NCBI GenBank assembly: GCA_030536555.1
Contig: JAUNPU010000013.1
Coordinates: 1 to 64,000 of the forward strand
DNA: 64,000 bases
Direction: 5' to 3'
Source of the DNA: Eubacteriales bacterium
Lineage (GTDB): Bacteria > Bacillota > Clostridia > Lachnospirales > Lachnospiraceae
Below are positions 54,931 to 64,000 of the stretch, one piece after another. Position 1 is the stretch's first letter, and every line of letters begins with the position of its first letter. The position numbers and the translations under genes are program-made. The notes beneath the pieces are model-generated. The model was not told the origin of the DNA and ran no database searches. It saw nothing but the letters and a program-made list of their open reading frames with translations.

Positions 54931-55848
54931 ATGAGTAAGATAGTTGCTGAGATTTTCTACTGTATCATTGGCTTCATTTTCATTATGACCGGTGTAAAGG
55001 CACTGAAGGATGAGGGCTGTGAGAAGCGCGTATTTACCGCTGCCTTCTGGTTCATCCTTGCCTTCACCTTCATTGCAGGTCCCTACTTCCCGAAGTGGAT
55101 CACCGGCCTCTGCGTTGTGCTGATGGCTGCTCTCACCGCCATGAATAAGGTCGTTCAGAGCAAAAGTGATGTTCCGACCGCGGCTGAGACCCGCTCCGGC
55201 GCTGACCGGATCGGCTACAAGGTCTTCGTTCCGCCGCTGACTCTGGCTGTAACGGCTGTGCTTGTGGCTACCTTCTTAAAGTCCCTGGGCGCTAACAACG
55301 CAATCGGTGTCTCTGCTGTAGCCGCACTGATCGTTGCCATGGTAATGTTCAAGCCGAAAGCAGCCTACATCGTAAAGGACGGCACCCGTCTGACGGACAA
55401 TGTAGGTACCACCGGTATTCTTCCGCAGGTACTGGCTGCACTGGGTGCTCTGTTCACCGCGGCAGGTGTCGGCGATGTGATTGCAACCGGCGTGCGTGCC
55501 ATCATTCCGGACGGCAACCTGTTTATGGCAACCGCAGTCTACTGTATCGCCATGGCTCTGTTCACCATGATCATGGGCAACGGCTTTGCAGCCTTCTCCG
55601 TAATCACCGTGGGCATCGGTATCCCGTTCCTGATTGCACAGGGCGCGAACCCGATCGTTGTAGGTGCGCTGGGTCTGACCGCCGGCTACTGCGGCACCCT
55701 GATGACTCCGATGGCTGCCAACTTCAACATCATGCCGGCAGCACTGCTGGAGACCAAAAGCAAATATGCCATCATCTTCTCCCAGATTCCTGTGGCACTG
55801 GTGATGCTGGCAATCCACATCGTACTGATGTATACACTGGCATTTTAA
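54931..55848 (+). CDS. 5-oxoproline transporter, DUF979 subunit
   Basis: 305 residues, about nine membrane helices (ends AIHIVLMYTLAF). One base past the DUF969 stop, so coupled; AAGACGGGGGTGAAG is the ribosome site within the former gene. Family name suggests a two-part permease. Confidence 0.88.
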   Translation: MSKIVAEIFYCIIGFIFIMTGVKALKDEGCEKRVFTAAFWFILAFTFIAGPYFPKWITGLCVVLMAALTAMNKVVQSKSDVPTAAETRSGADRIGYKVFVPPLTLAVTAVLVATFLKSLGANNAIGVSAVAALIVAMVMFKPKAAYIVKDGTRLTDNVGTTGILPQVLAALGALFTAAGVGDVIATGVRAIIPDGNLFMATAVYCIAMALFTMIMGNGFAAFSVITVGIGIPFLIAQGANPIVVGALGLTAGYCGTLMTPMAANFNIMPAALLETKSKYAIIFSQIPVALVMLAIHIVLMYTLAF

Positions 55849-55875
55849 CAACATGATAGAAAGGATCTGTTACTT

Positions 55876-56520
55876 ATGAAACTTCTGCTTACAGCATTTG
55901 ATCCCTTTGGCGGCGAGCCCATCAATCCGGCTCTGGAGTCCGTCAAGCTGGTTCCGGACCGGATCGGCGATGTTGAAGTCGTCAAGGTCGTGGTTCCCAC
56001 GGTTTTCCGCAAGTCCATCGCTACGGTGGCTGAAGCGATTGCGAAGGAGCAGCCGGACGCTGTTCTGTGCATCGGTCAGGCGGGCGGACGTTATCACCTG
56101 ACCCCGGAGCGGGTTGCCATCAACATGGATGATGCCCGCATTCCGGACAACGAGGGCAACCAGCCCATCGATATTCCGATTTTTGAGGACGGCGCACCGG
56201 CTTACTTTACCACATTGCCGATCAAAGCCATGGTCCAGAGCATCCGGGAAGCAGGCATTCCTGCCAGCGTTTCCAACACCGCCGGAACCTTCGTCTGCAA
56301 CCACCTGATGTACGGTGTGCTCTACACGCTGGCGAAGCAGTATCCGGGTGTGCGGGGCGGCTTCATGCACGTCCCCTTCGTACCCAGCCAGGTTGTGAAC
56401 CGCCCGGCTCCGGCTCCCTGCCTGAGCATGGAGATGATTGCCGACGGCATTACCGCCGCAATCAAAGCAATCGCTGAACATGATTCCGATGTGGCTCATG
56501 TAGGCGGCGCACTGCACTAA
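55876..56520 (+). CDS. pcp: Pyroglutamyl-peptidase I
   Basis: 214 residues. [20 protein letters not shown], and the C15 signature [18 protein letters not shown] with catalytic Cys; Glu and His of the triad are also in place. Removes N-terminal 5-oxoproline from peptides. Together with the DUF969/DUF979 pair it makes a pyroglutamate salvage operon. AAAGGATCTGTTACTT precedes the ATG. Confidence 0.96.
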   Translation: MKLLLTAFDPFGGEPINPALESVKLVPDRIGDVEVVKVVVPTVFRKSIATVAEAIAKEQPDAVLCIGQAGGRYHLTPERVAINMDDARIPDNEGNQPIDIPIFEDGAPAYFTTLPIKAMVQSIREAGIPASVSNTAGTFVCNHLMYGVLYTLAKQYPGVRGGFMHVPFVPSQVVNRPAPAPCLSMEMIADGITAAIKAIAEHDSDVAHVGGALH

Positions 56521-56568
56521 AACTTAGTCTGATGTAGAACAAAGTAAAATGCGGAACTTTAGACAAAA

Positions 56569-56594
56569 ACGGGATGCTGCACTCAGCATCCCGT
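56569..56594. terminator. Bidirectional terminator between pcp and the PTS gene
   Basis: ACGGGATGCTG and CAGCATCCCGT form an 11-bp stem with a CACT loop. The minus strand continues TTTTTGTCT, so it mainly ends the PTS transcript. Confidence 0.8.
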
Positions 56595-56630
56595 CTCTTA
56601 TATCAATATACTCCCTGTTTCTGCACTGTC

Positions 56631-57989
56631 TTATTTCCGGTCCATTTTTACAACAAACAGATAAGACAGTGTAAATGATAATGCCACCGTAATGATCCAG
56701 CCCAACGCCGCCCAGACAAAATATGGCCCGATGTACGCCGGAATGCTGAACACACTGGAGGTAATGTAGCCATACAGTCTTACGCCAAATCCACCGATGA
56801 ACATGCTTCCCACACAGCTTGCAATGGTTGCTGCCAGGAACCCCTTCTTGTACTTGGTCAGCACACCGAACAGCGCCGGTTCCGTGATACCCAGAATACC
56901 GGAAAGAACTGCTGACAGCACGATGGATTTGTCCTTCTGAGTGGTTTCCTTAAAGTAACAGCCGCAGGCAGCTCCCACGATAGCCAGGTTTGCGATAAAC
57001 ATCATCGGCATCAGCATATCCCAGCCCTTGGTTGCAAAGTTCTCCAGTGCAATCGGAGTCATTGCATGGTGCATACCTACCAGAATAGAAGCCGGACGAA
57101 TCAGTCCCATAATAAATCCTGCAAGAATCGGTGAGATTCCGAACATCGTATCCAGAACCCATGCAAGAGCCTTACCCATGTAGATACCAACCGGTCCGAT
57201 TACAGTCAGTGTAAAAAATCCGGAGATAAAAATGGTCAGTGTCGGTGTCACAACGGTTCTCGCTGCTTCCGGCACAATCTTATCTACCCATTTGTAGATA
57301 TAACTCAGTGCAAACACGGCGAAAATGATCGGGATTACAGAGCCGGAATAGTTAAATACCGGAATTGGCAGCATTCCGCCAAACAAAAAGCTGCTGATTT
57401 CACCCGCCTTCGCTGCATCTACCATGGTCGGATACATGATGATAGAAGCCATTGCAATTGCCAGATACTGATTGGTTTTGAACTTCTTTGCCGCAGATGC
57501 TGCGATAAAGAACGGCAGGAACGTGAATACGCCACTTGCCAGCATATCAATCACCTTATAGGTATCTGTTGCGTTGGAAATCACTCCCAGAGCTACCAAT
57601 CCACCCATCAGACCTTTGATCATACCTGCACCAGCGATAGCCGGTACAATCGGGCCAAATACGCCAGATACCATATCCATGAACCAGGTGATAAAGTCTT
57701 TTTTCTTCTCATTCTCCTGTACTGCCGGAACTGCATCCTCATTCAGCTCCAGCATCTGCATCAGAATCTCATAATATTTGTGAACACTGGTTCCCAGTAC
57801 AATCTGAAGCTGCTCCTTCGCATACTGGATTCCCATCACCCCATCCAGCTGACGAATCATTTCTTCATCCACCAGCGTTCTGTCTGTCAGATCAAAGCGA
57901 AGACGGGTCATACAATGCCAGGCATTCTGGATATTATCTTTTCCGCCGACTGCTTCTATAATTTTAGCTACAACTTCCTGCTTTTCCAT
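56631..57989 (-). CDS. PTS transporter subunit EIIBC
   Basis: 452 residues. EIIB domain with phospho-accepting Cys26 (WHCMTRLRF), then an EIIC domain of glucose/beta-glucoside type with about ten membrane helices (FGVLTKYKKGFLAATIASCVGSMF). It lacks an EIIA domain, so it borrows one. Divergent from the dehydratase, suggesting a sugar or sugar acid of that pathway. AAAAGGAGGAACC precedes the ATG. Confidence 0.92.
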   Translation of the reverse strand: MEKQEVVAKIIEAVGGKDNIQNAWHCMTRLRFDLTDRTLVDEEMIRQLDGVMGIQYAKEQLQIVLGTSVHKYYEILMQMLELNEDAVPAVQENEKKKDFITWFMDMVSGVFGPIVPAIAGAGMIKGLMGGLVALGVISNATDTYKVIDMLASGVFTFLPFFIAASAAKKFKTNQYLAIAMASIIMYPTMVDAAKAGEISSFLFGGMLPIPVFNYSGSVIPIIFAVFALSYIYKWVDKIVPEAARTVVTPTLTIFISGFFTLTVIGPVGIYMGKALAWVLDTMFGISPILAGFIMGLIRPASILVGMHHAMTPIALENFATKGWDMLMPMMFIANLAIVGAACGCYFKETTQKDKSIVLSAVLSGILGITEPALFGVLTKYKKGFLAATIASCVGSMFIGGFGVRLYGYITSSVFSIPAYIGPYFVWAALGWIITVALSFTLSYLFVVKMDRK

Positions 57990-58215
57990 CTCTCAATGGT
58001 TCCTCCTTTTACTTTTGCTTCTTGAACTGCGGCTGCCGCCGCTTGGATTTCGGCACGTGCTTTGTGTGATGAATATAGCATAACAATTTCCGTTTGTAAA
58101 CTGTCCCATTTTTCATCGTTTTTCTCGAAAAGCCTATATTTTACGTTGTTTTTTGGCTATAATTTCGAAAATTGGACTGGTTTATTTCGCTATCCCGGCA
58201 AATTGGAAAGCCACG

Positions 58216-58244
58216 TTGACATCGCACGCTTCCTGTGTTTTAAT
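58216..58244 (+). promoter_or_regulatory. Promoter for the dehydratase-GntR genes
   Basis: TTGACA (58216-58221), 17-base spacer, TTTAAT (58239-58244). The rest of the gap 57990-58307 shows no other clear element. Confidence 0.7.
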
Positions 58245-58307
58245 GAAACTCAGAAAAGCAATCTTCGAAGATGCCGTTAAACCATTTCAATAAAAGGAGT
58301 ACAAATC

Positions 58308-59507
58308 ATGAACCCTGTCATTATTACCGATATACGCTGTTACATTACGAGACCAGATCGACATAACCTGGTAACAGTAAAAGTCCTTACTGACCAAAGT
58401 ATCTACGGCGTCGGATGTGCAACCTTCCAGCAGCGCCCGCTTGCTGTGAAGACTTTGATCGATGAATATTTAAAACCAATTCTGATTGGACGCGATGCCA
58501 ACCATATTGAAGATCTCTGGAATCTGATGATGGTCAATTCCTATTGGAGAAACGGGCCTGTCATCAACAATGCAGTCTCCGGCATCGATATGGCCCTCTG
58601 GGATATCAAGGGCAAGCTGGCTGGAATGCCGCTGTATCAGCTCTGGGGCGGCCGGGCGCGCACCGCGATTCCTGCTTACACCCATGCCGTAGCTGATACC
58701 ATGGAAGAACTGTATCAGGAGATTGACCGCTTCCGCGCAGAGGGTTATCAGCATATTCGCTGTCAGCTGGGATTCTACGGCGGCATCCCGGATGCTCTGA
58801 CCACTCCGGAACATCCGATTGATGGTACTTACTTCAACCAGGATGACTATATGCGTAACACCGTTCACATGTTTGCAAAGCTGCGTGAAAAATACGGACA
58901 CAGCTTCCATATTCTCCACGATGTCCACGAGCGTCTGTTCCCGAACCAGGCCATCCAATTTGCAAAGGATCTGGAACCTTACAAGCCATATTTTGTGGAG
59001 GATCTGCTGGCACCAGATCAGAATGAATGGCTGGCTCAGCTGCGCAGCCAGTGTGCGACCCCGATTGCCACCGGTGAACTGTTCAACAATCCGATGGAAT
59101 GGAAACAGCTGATCGTAAACCGCCAGATCGATTTCCTGCGCTGCCATGTCTCTCAGCTGGGCGGCATCACTCCGGCTCTGAAGCTTGCCGCACTTTGCGA
59201 ATCCTTCGGCATCCGCATCGCATGGCACACCCCGTCTGATATTACACCGATCGGGCTGGCAGTGAACACCCACTTGAATATCCACCTGCACAATGCCGCT
59301 ATTCAGGAAAATATTGACTTAAAAGACAACACCAAGTCCGTGTTTCCTGGCTACAACGAGGCAAAAGGCGGCTACTTCTACCCGATTGACCGTCCTGGCA
59401 TCGGTGTGGATATTGACGAAAACGAAATCATCAAATATCCGGTTGTCTACCGTCCGCACGAATGGACCCAAAGCCGGATTCCGGACGGCACCCTGGTTAC
59501 ACCGTAA
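58308..59507 (+). CDS. Enolase-superfamily mannonate/galactonate dehydratase (RspA-like)
   Basis: 399 residues. Two-domain enolase fold: capping [11 protein letters not shown]-like start, [25 protein letters not shown], metal ligands in DVHERL, FVEDLL and TGELFN, catalytic His in [10 protein letters not shown]. Members (ManD, RspA) dehydrate sugar acids to 2-keto-3-deoxy acids. Which acid cannot be told. AAAAGGAGTACAAATC precedes the ATG. Confidence 0.9.
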   Translation: MNPVIITDIRCYITRPDRHNLVTVKVLTDQSIYGVGCATFQQRPLAVKTLIDEYLKPILIGRDANHIEDLWNLMMVNSYWRNGPVINNAVSGIDMALWDIKGKLAGMPLYQLWGGRARTAIPAYTHAVADTMEELYQEIDRFRAEGYQHIRCQLGFYGGIPDALTTPEHPIDGTYFNQDDYMRNTVHMFAKLREKYGHSFHILHDVHERLFPNQAIQFAKDLEPYKPYFVEDLLAPDQNEWLAQLRSQCATPIATGELFNNPMEWKQLIVNRQIDFLRCHVSQLGGITPALKLAALCESFGIRIAWHTPSDITPIGLAVNTHLNIHLHNAAIQENIDLKDNTKSVFPGYNEAKGGYFYPIDRPGIGVDIDENEIIKYPVVYRPHEWTQSRIPDGTLVTP

Positions 59508-59583
59508 CAGCTTGCGTGGCTGCACCCCCATATAATCCGATGTACCGGACTGACCCCCATTTTCACGCGAAAGGAGCGGAACC

Positions 59584-60309
59584 ATGAGTTCAAAAAAAAC
59601 CGAATTCATCGTATCAGACCTGATCAGCAAGATTTTCCAGCAGAAATTCTGGAACAATAAGCTGCCTACCCAGCGCGATCTGGCCTCGGCATATCAGGTC
59701 TCCCGCTTCACCATACAGAAAGCCCTCAAACGTCTGGAAGCCATCGGCCTGATCGAGTCCATCCAAGGCGACGGTATCTATATCCGCGAGCGTGCACTGG
59801 GTAATCCGCTAGTCTCCAACTCCATGACGGAGGTTCCCTATCAGGATCTGCTGTCCAAAATGCTCTATCTGAAAAAGGTCAAACCCGACTCCGAACTGCA
59901 GAGCATTTTCAATCTGGCTCCTGATGAAGATGTCTGGGAATTCCAGCGTATCCGCATCGTCTGCTACGAAATCTGCCAGCTGGAAACTGCCTGGATGCCC
60001 TGCAGCCTGTTTCCGGATCTCTCAAAAGAAGCCATCGAGGATTCTATCCAGAACTATGCGTTGAAAAAGAAATGCCGAATTTCTCACTTCATGACCACCT
60101 ACCGACCAACCACACTCTCCCGGGATGTGGCAGAGACACTGGGCTGCAAAAAAGGCACGCCAGCCATGTTCATCACATCCAGGGGTATATTAAAAGATGG
60201 CATGATTTTCATCTGCAGTAAAATCAATGCCATTCATTATGAATGTACCTATATTATTCCGTTCAACAAAGATGTGTATCGGTCACGGCGCGGAAAACAG
60301 CAATCGTGA
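59584..60309 (+). CDS. GntR family regulator with UTRA domain
   Basis: 241 residues. N-terminal winged HTH (KLPTQRDLASAYQVSRFTIQKALKRLEAIGLIESIQGDGIYI, ~25-70), C-terminal UTRA ligand domain. Probably controls the divergent PTS gene and the dehydratase according to a sugar phosphate. GAAAGGAGCGGAACC precedes the ATG. Confidence 0.92.
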   Translation: MSSKKTEFIVSDLISKIFQQKFWNNKLPTQRDLASAYQVSRFTIQKALKRLEAIGLIESIQGDGIYIRERALGNPLVSNSMTEVPYQDLLSKMLYLKKVKPDSELQSIFNLAPDEDVWEFQRIRIVCYEICQLETAWMPCSLFPDLSKEAIEDSIQNYALKKKCRISHFMTTYRPTTLSRDVAETLGCKKGTPAMFITSRGILKDGMIFICSKINAIHYECTYIIPFNKDVYRSRRGKQQS

Positions 60310-60323
60310 TACGCCTGCGCAGA

Positions 60324-60608
60324 TCAGTACATCTGAATCTTCAGATTCTTGCCGAGACACTGCGCAGCTCTGATGAGAAAGTCCAGGCTGGGATTATAAT
60401 TGCCGCTTTCCAGCCTGGAAATATTGGACTTCTGCGTCCCCATCAGCTTCGCCAGATCGGACTGCGTCATATTCTTTTCTTTTCTGGCCTCGATAATCTG
60501 AGAGATAATCTCATATCTCGGACGCAGCTTCTCATATTCTTCTTTGAATTCCTCATCCATCATAAGTTCAGCTTTGATACTGTCAAAAGAAACCCCTGCT
60601 TTATTCAC
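60324..60608 (-). CDS. higA: HigA-type antitoxin
   Basis: 94 residues from GTG 60608, with AAAGGAGGGTAC upstream; the longer frame to 60719 lies in the toxin gene. HTH of the Xre type (ISQIIEARKEKNMTQSDLAKLMGTQKSNISRLESGNYNPSLDFLIRAAQ). It binds HigB and represses the pair through the palindrome at 60986-61003. Start overlaps the toxin end by 8 bases. Confidence 0.88.
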   Translation of the reverse strand: MNKAGVSFDSIKAELMMDEEFKEEYEKLRPRYEIISQIIEARKEKNMTQSDLAKLMGTQKSNISRLESGNYNPSLDFLIRAAQCLGKNLKIQMY

Positions 60609-60972
60609 GGTGTACCCTCCTTTTATAATCTTCCATATACGCCATGGCTTTGGCAATCTCCTGTTTCGGCGTCTTCTTCGTCTTCTTGATAAAGCCGTGC
60701 AGCATAATATACTTGTCATTATAATATGTAAAATAAAAAATTCTGGCTATATCGTTGGAAAACTTAATTCTCAACTCATACAGGCCTTTGCTCCCGCCCC
60801 CTTTGATCGGTTTCACATAAGGTTCTCTCAGATCACTTCCGTGCTTCTTCAGCACTTCAATATCACGGAATGCCTTTGCCCTCAGCTTTGTTGGCAAAGA
60901 AAGCAAGAACTCCTGCACCGGCACACTTCCGTTCTCTCTCTGATAAAATTCAAGGTCAACGATAATCCTCAC
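60601..60972 (-). CDS. higB: HigB-type toxin (RelE fold, Gp49-like)
   Basis: 123 residues. RIIVDLEFYQRENGSVPVQEFL, then LYELRIKFSNDIARIFYFTYYNDKYIMLHGFIKKTKKTPKQEI: a phage-derived Gp49/HigB mRNA interferase. Toxin-first order is usual for higBA. Confidence 0.9.
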   Translation of the reverse strand: MRIIVDLEFYQRENGSVPVQEFLLSLPTKLRAKAFRDIEVLKKHGSDLREPYVKPIKGGGSKGLYELRIKFSNDIARIFYFTYYNDKYIMLHGFIKKTKKTPKQEIAKAMAYMEDYKRRVHRE

Positions 60973-60985
60973 CTTCTCCCTCTAT

Positions 60986-61003
60986 GTTATCATATGTGAT
61001 AAC
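60986..61003 (-). promoter_or_regulatory. higBA promoter and operator
   Basis: GTTATCATATGTGATAAC is a near-perfect palindrome. On the minus strand -35 TTTACA and -10 TAACAT flank a 17-base spacer that contains most of it, so a bound HigA would block the promoter. Confidence 0.75.
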
Positions 61004-61342
61004 TTTTGTAAAGCATTGTTTTCATGCTTCATTTTTTATTAATATAGTCTTACTCAAGGGTCTTTACAGATATCTGAACTTCTGACTCATGACAGATAAA
61101 ACATGTAATAAATAGAAAAATACTCTATACATAAATTATAGCACACCATTTCTCTGATGCAAGAAAAACTTAATATTCGGTTTGTGTCAAATAATCATTG
61201 GCACTCCGGAACGTTCCTGGCGGTATTCCAGCAAGCATTTCCATCACAAACAAGGAGCGCAGCTCATCATCAAAACGATGTTTGAGCAGTGCCCCTGTTC
61301 CTATTGTTTTATTACTTCTTATTTACCTCTCCAAATCTTGCA
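61004..61342. other. Intergenic region between higBA and the phosphorylase
   Basis: AT-rich, no complete gene seen. On the minus strand a short frame near 61196-61300 includes MLAGIPPGTFRSA, which faintly recalls the end of an AraC-type regulator (GxxPxxFR); this may be a gene relic. No terminator is clear. Confidence 0.35.
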
Positions 61343-63733
61343 TCAGATCTCAAACCAGCGAATCTCACTGGCCTCCAGCGTCATTTCCCTGCAGTTGCCT
61401 TCGCCGTCATAGACGTTGGTGGTCTGCTCCACACCGGAGTTGTTGCAGACCGCGTACTTGCCCGTCTCCGGGTAAGCGTTGACCTCACAGTACAGGTTGT
61501 CCGCATACCAGCGGTTAAACCGGTCCTCTGCGTGTGCGGCATAGTAAAGGCTTCGCATCAGCAGCCTGGTATTCTCATAGCTGTATGGAAGTCCTGCCAG
61601 GTAGACGCCGCGGCCCTCGCCGTAATCGTGAGCTGCTGCGTGAACCTCGTGATTAGAATATTCAATAATCTCCGTGTCCTCGTAAAGAGCGTAGATGTTC
61701 TTCATGCCCTCGCCGAAGTCAAATCCCGCCTGCGTCTTCGGTGCCGCGCCGGTCTCTGCATCTGCCGCATCAGTCTCTGCCTTTGCCACACCGGCACCCG
61801 TCTCTCCGTTCCGGATATCCGCCCGCACAAAGTGGTCTTTCTGCTCTGTCTTGAAATATTTATCCGTAGACAGGGTAAATCCCAGTTCCTTATCCACACC
61901 CAGCACATCTGCCAGCTGGAAATATCTTCCGCCGGAGTGAATGGCGGTGGGTTCGCCGATTCCCACGAAGCCATGGCCCTCTGCCACCCACTTGCGAATC
62001 GTCGCCTGCAGATCGATATCCAGCCACTCCTCGCCGCCGGAAAATGCGGTGTAAGCGTCGCCGGCATTGATGATGACGTCGATATCCTCCGGAATGCCAT
62101 GTTCTTCAATATCCTCAAAGCTGATAAAGCGCACGTCCACAGCCGCGCCGCTCAATGCCTCCAGTATTCCAAAGTAGCTGTAGGTCTGCTTGTACCACAG
62201 TGCATGAGCCACCATATAGGGCTGCCAGGAGCGCAGCCTGCCCCAGCAGTTCAGGATACCGACCGTCAGACCACAGTATGGCTTGCTGCCGCCGATATTA
62301 TCATAAAGCTCACGGAACTCGTCGGTCACATGCTCGATATAGTCCACGAATTTCGGGAACTTGTAAGCCAGGCTTAAGTAACCGCCATAGCCGATCCGGT
62401 CTACCGGTTTGCGCATCAGCGCACGGCGGGCACAGAGCCAGTTCTCAACCGCCTCCGGGCACGGGTCATTGCCCTCATAAAAGGTATCCGGGAAGAAGTA
62501 GGGCAGGAAACGTCCTTCCGTGTATTTCACCCCCGGAATATCGGAAATCAGGCGCAGGGTTGCGCCGCCGCCGACACTGCCTACCACCGCATCCAGTCCG
62601 ATGGACGGGAAATATTTGCCGTAAGGCTCCGTTCCAATCCAGTTGTCCCCCAGAAACATCATCGCTTCTTTTCCTGCCTCATGGGTCAGATCCACCAGTT
62701 CCTTTGCCTTCTTTGCCACGAACCGCTGGATGAAATCCATGTAATCCCGGTATGCCTTTGTCGGCACACGGAAAGTGGAATTGTAGTAGCCATTGTCCAC
62801 GATGTCCTCCGGGCGCAGGGCATAACCGTATTCCTGCTCAAACTCCTTCAGCGCCTTTGCAGACACGGTGGCGCCGTAGCCAAACCAGTCCACGAATTTC
62901 TCCTTTGCCTTATCGTTGAACACCAGCGTAAAGTGGTAGAAGAACGTGGTAAAACGCACCACATCCGTAGAAGGATTGTCTTTCAGCCACTGTACCAGAT
63001 AGTCCTTCGCAAACTGTCCGGAATTCACCTGACGCACATCAAAGGGAATCTCGTGGGGCTTATCGCCCCAGTCGTTGGTGATGTGGTTGTACATCTGGGT
63101 CGGATCCCAGATCGCATAGGCGAGGAATGAAACCGTGTACTCATGCCAGGGAACCGCATGCTTCAGCACCACCAGCAGCGCGCCCGGCTTCTGCCCGGCT
63201 TCCGCCACTGCACCTGCGCTGCCTGCCGCCACGCCTGCGCCGCCGACTGCCGCACCTGCACCGTCTACCGCTGCACCTGTGCCGTCCGACGCCGCAGCTC
63301 CCATCTCACCCGCATCCGCCTCATCAGACGCGCCAGCCAGCTCCCATGCTTCCGGCGGCACCACCTCACCGGTGGTCCGGTCGATGACCTCCCACCATTT
63401 CTTCGGGTCATGGTTCAGGTCCGGCACCACCTGCTGGTCAAAATATCCGTCCATAAAGTCCAGTTCCAGATGCGGACTCTTCGCCGTCACCCGTTTGGAC
63501 ATCAGATACAGCTGCTGGCACTCGTCCATGTGCTCCTTCGCAAATTCATTGTGACCTCTTGCCACAAAGTACGTCGTATAAATCTTCGCATCCAGCGCCT
63601 TGATCTCGTCTGACAGCTTCGTTCCGTCACTGTCCCGCAGCGCATCCGCTCCCCACTTGTCCAGAAGCTCCTGCGTCTGCTCCAGAAAGCCGGATTCGCT
63701 GGGAAGCGTCACCCGTCCTTTTGTCTTTGCCAT
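61343..63733 (-). CDS. lnpA: 1,3-beta-galactosyl-N-acetylhexosamine phosphorylase (GH112)
   Basis: 796 residues (B. longum enzyme about 750). GRVTLPSESGFLEQTQELLDKWGADALRDSDGTKLSDEI and WVAEGHGFVGIGEPTAIHS are typical. It splits lacto-N-biose or galacto-N-biose with phosphate to galactose 1-phosphate and GlcNAc or GalNAc, from milk or mucin glycans. Two low-complexity insertions of Ala/Gly/Asp (~residues 135-175, GAAVDGAGAAVGGAG; ~650-680, ETDAADAETGAAPK) explain the extra length. It follows the kinase gene by 12 bases. Confidence 0.95.
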   Translation of the reverse strand: MAKTKGRVTLPSESGFLEQTQELLDKWGADALRDSDGTKLSDEIKALDAKIYTTYFVARGHNEFAKEHMDECQQLYLMSKRVTAKSPHLELDFMDGYFDQQVVPDLNHDPKKWWEVIDRTTGEVVPPEAWELAGASDEADAGEMGAAASDGTGAAVDGAGAAVGGAGVAAGSAGAVAEAGQKPGALLVVLKHAVPWHEYTVSFLAYAIWDPTQMYNHITNDWGDKPHEIPFDVRQVNSGQFAKDYLVQWLKDNPSTDVVRFTTFFYHFTLVFNDKAKEKFVDWFGYGATVSAKALKEFEQEYGYALRPEDIVDNGYYNSTFRVPTKAYRDYMDFIQRFVAKKAKELVDLTHEAGKEAMMFLGDNWIGTEPYGKYFPSIGLDAVVGSVGGGATLRLISDIPGVKYTEGRFLPYFFPDTFYEGNDPCPEAVENWLCARRALMRKPVDRIGYGGYLSLAYKFPKFVDYIEHVTDEFRELYDNIGGSKPYCGLTVGILNCWGRLRSWQPYMVAHALWYKQTYSYFGILEALSGAAVDVRFISFEDIEEHGIPEDIDVIINAGDAYTAFSGGEEWLDIDLQATIRKWVAEGHGFVGIGEPTAIHSGGRYFQLADVLGVDKELGFTLSTDKYFKTEQKDHFVRADIRNGETGAGVAKAETDAADAETGAAPKTQAGFDFGEGMKNIYALYEDTEIIEYSNHEVHAAAHDYGEGRGVYLAGLPYSYENTRLLMRSLYYAAHAEDRFNRWYADNLYCEVNAYPETGKYAVCNNSGVEQTTNVYDGEGNCREMTLEASEIRWFEI

Positions 63734-63745
63734 AGTCGTTCTCCA

Positions 63746-64000
63746 TTAATACTTCTCAATAATCTCCGCCATCTCGTCCCACTTCTCTTCCATATCCGCC
63801 ACCAGCCCCAGCTGGGTTCTGGTACGGTCCAGATTGTGTTCCGGGCGGGCGATATGGAAATAGGTATCCCCCTGCAGATAGTCGGTCAGGAAGCGCATGC
63901 CGCACTCCAGCGTCATCAGCTTCGCCCCCATCGGAAGCATCCGCTTCTCAGCCTCCGTCAGCCTGCCTGCGCAGCCTTCCAGAAATCCCTTCGCATAAAT
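63746..64000 (-). CDS. nahK: N-acetylhexosamine 1-kinase (C-terminal part, cut by window edge)
   Basis: The last ~84 residues: YAKGFLEGCAGRLTEAEKRMLPMGAKLMTLECGMRFLTDYLQGD, ending EEKWDEMAEIIEKY. This fits the C-terminus of NahK-type kinases that phosphorylate the GlcNAc/GalNAc released by the phosphorylase. The rest lies to the right of the window. Confidence 0.85.
   Translation of the reverse strand: MYAKGFLEGCAGRLTEAEKRMLPMGAKLMTLECGMRFLTDYLQGDTYFHIARPEHNLDRTRTQLGLVADMEEKWDEMAEIIEKY

Noticed and set aside
61196-61300. AraC-type regulator relic
   Set aside because: Only a few residues (GIPPGTFR) fit; too short to call a pseudogene.

Overview
The window is chromosomal DNA from an anaerobic Firmicute, most likely a gut Lachnospiraceae (Clostridium cluster XIVa) species. 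The basis is the gene content: a pyruvate formate-lyase system with its activase and a small 2[4Fe-4S] ferredoxin, MecA, DUF4317 and DUF4080 proteins, the Sua5, GdpP, L9 and DnaB genes, and lacto-N-biose phosphorylase with an N-acetylhexosamine kinase. No rRNA, tRNA, CRISPR array or complete transposon was seen.

Layout. 1-6.1 kb is core: a VanW-type wall protein (cut by the left edge), a DnaQ-like exonuclease, a radical SAM protein, dCMP deaminase and the tRNA t6A enzyme Sua5. 6.3-7.2 kb is a riboflavin ECF transporter under an FMN riboswitch. 7.3-18.2 kb is an accessory island that looks AT-richer than its flanks. It has a divergent XRE/WYL regulator pair, an unusual four-gene cluster (small basic protein, HNH-like membrane protein, Cys-cluster protein, glycine-rich membrane protein ending in a DnaA-domain-I-like module), a relaxase remnant, an MNT/HEPN toxin-antitoxin pair, a DUF4143 ATPase and a short DUF4317 paralogue. 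18.2-25.5 kb holds envelope genes and a Ser/Thr kinase followed by a P-loop gene that seems to begin at ACG. 25.7-30.6 kb carries mecA and a pyruvate formate-lyase split into a catalytic chain and a separate glycyl-radical chain.

30.6-41.4 kb is a self-contained sigma-54 module: rpoN, a six-gene operon for cysteine/sulfur amino-acid breakdown (PatB C-S lyase, DAACS transporter, RidA, glutaredoxin-like protein, two cysteine-desulfidase-family proteins), a good -24/-12 promoter, and a sigma-54 activator upstream. 41.5-53 kb is core (MerR regulator, Rpn-type nuclease, dnaB-rplI-gdpP, DUF4317, MATE pump, rpsF-ssb-rpsR) with a type I toxin-antitoxin locus at 51.3-51.7 kb. 53-56.5 kb is a peptidase and 5-oxoproline uptake/pyroglutamyl peptidase operon. 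56.6-60.3 kb is a PTS permease, a sugar-acid dehydratase and a GntR regulator. 60.3-61.0 kb is a HigBA pair. The right edge is the lacto-N-biose/galacto-N-biose phosphorylase pathway.

The strongest undescribed signals are: (i) two non-coding arrays at 17933-18188 and 38710-38975, each with eight TTTGGAYAA/TTRTCCAAA sites in four inverted pairs whose spacings are nearly identical between copies and close to whole helical turns; (ii) the WYL-associated HNH/Cys-cluster/glycine-zipper-DnaA-I cluster, a candidate defence or conflict system; (iii) a par_pAD1-like type I toxin locus with convergent promoters and shared direct repeats; (iv) the two-chain pyruvate formate-lyase; (v) tandem repeats inserted in frame into conserved proteins and in the gaps of the sigma-54 operon. 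All calls come from reading the sequence; no database search was run.
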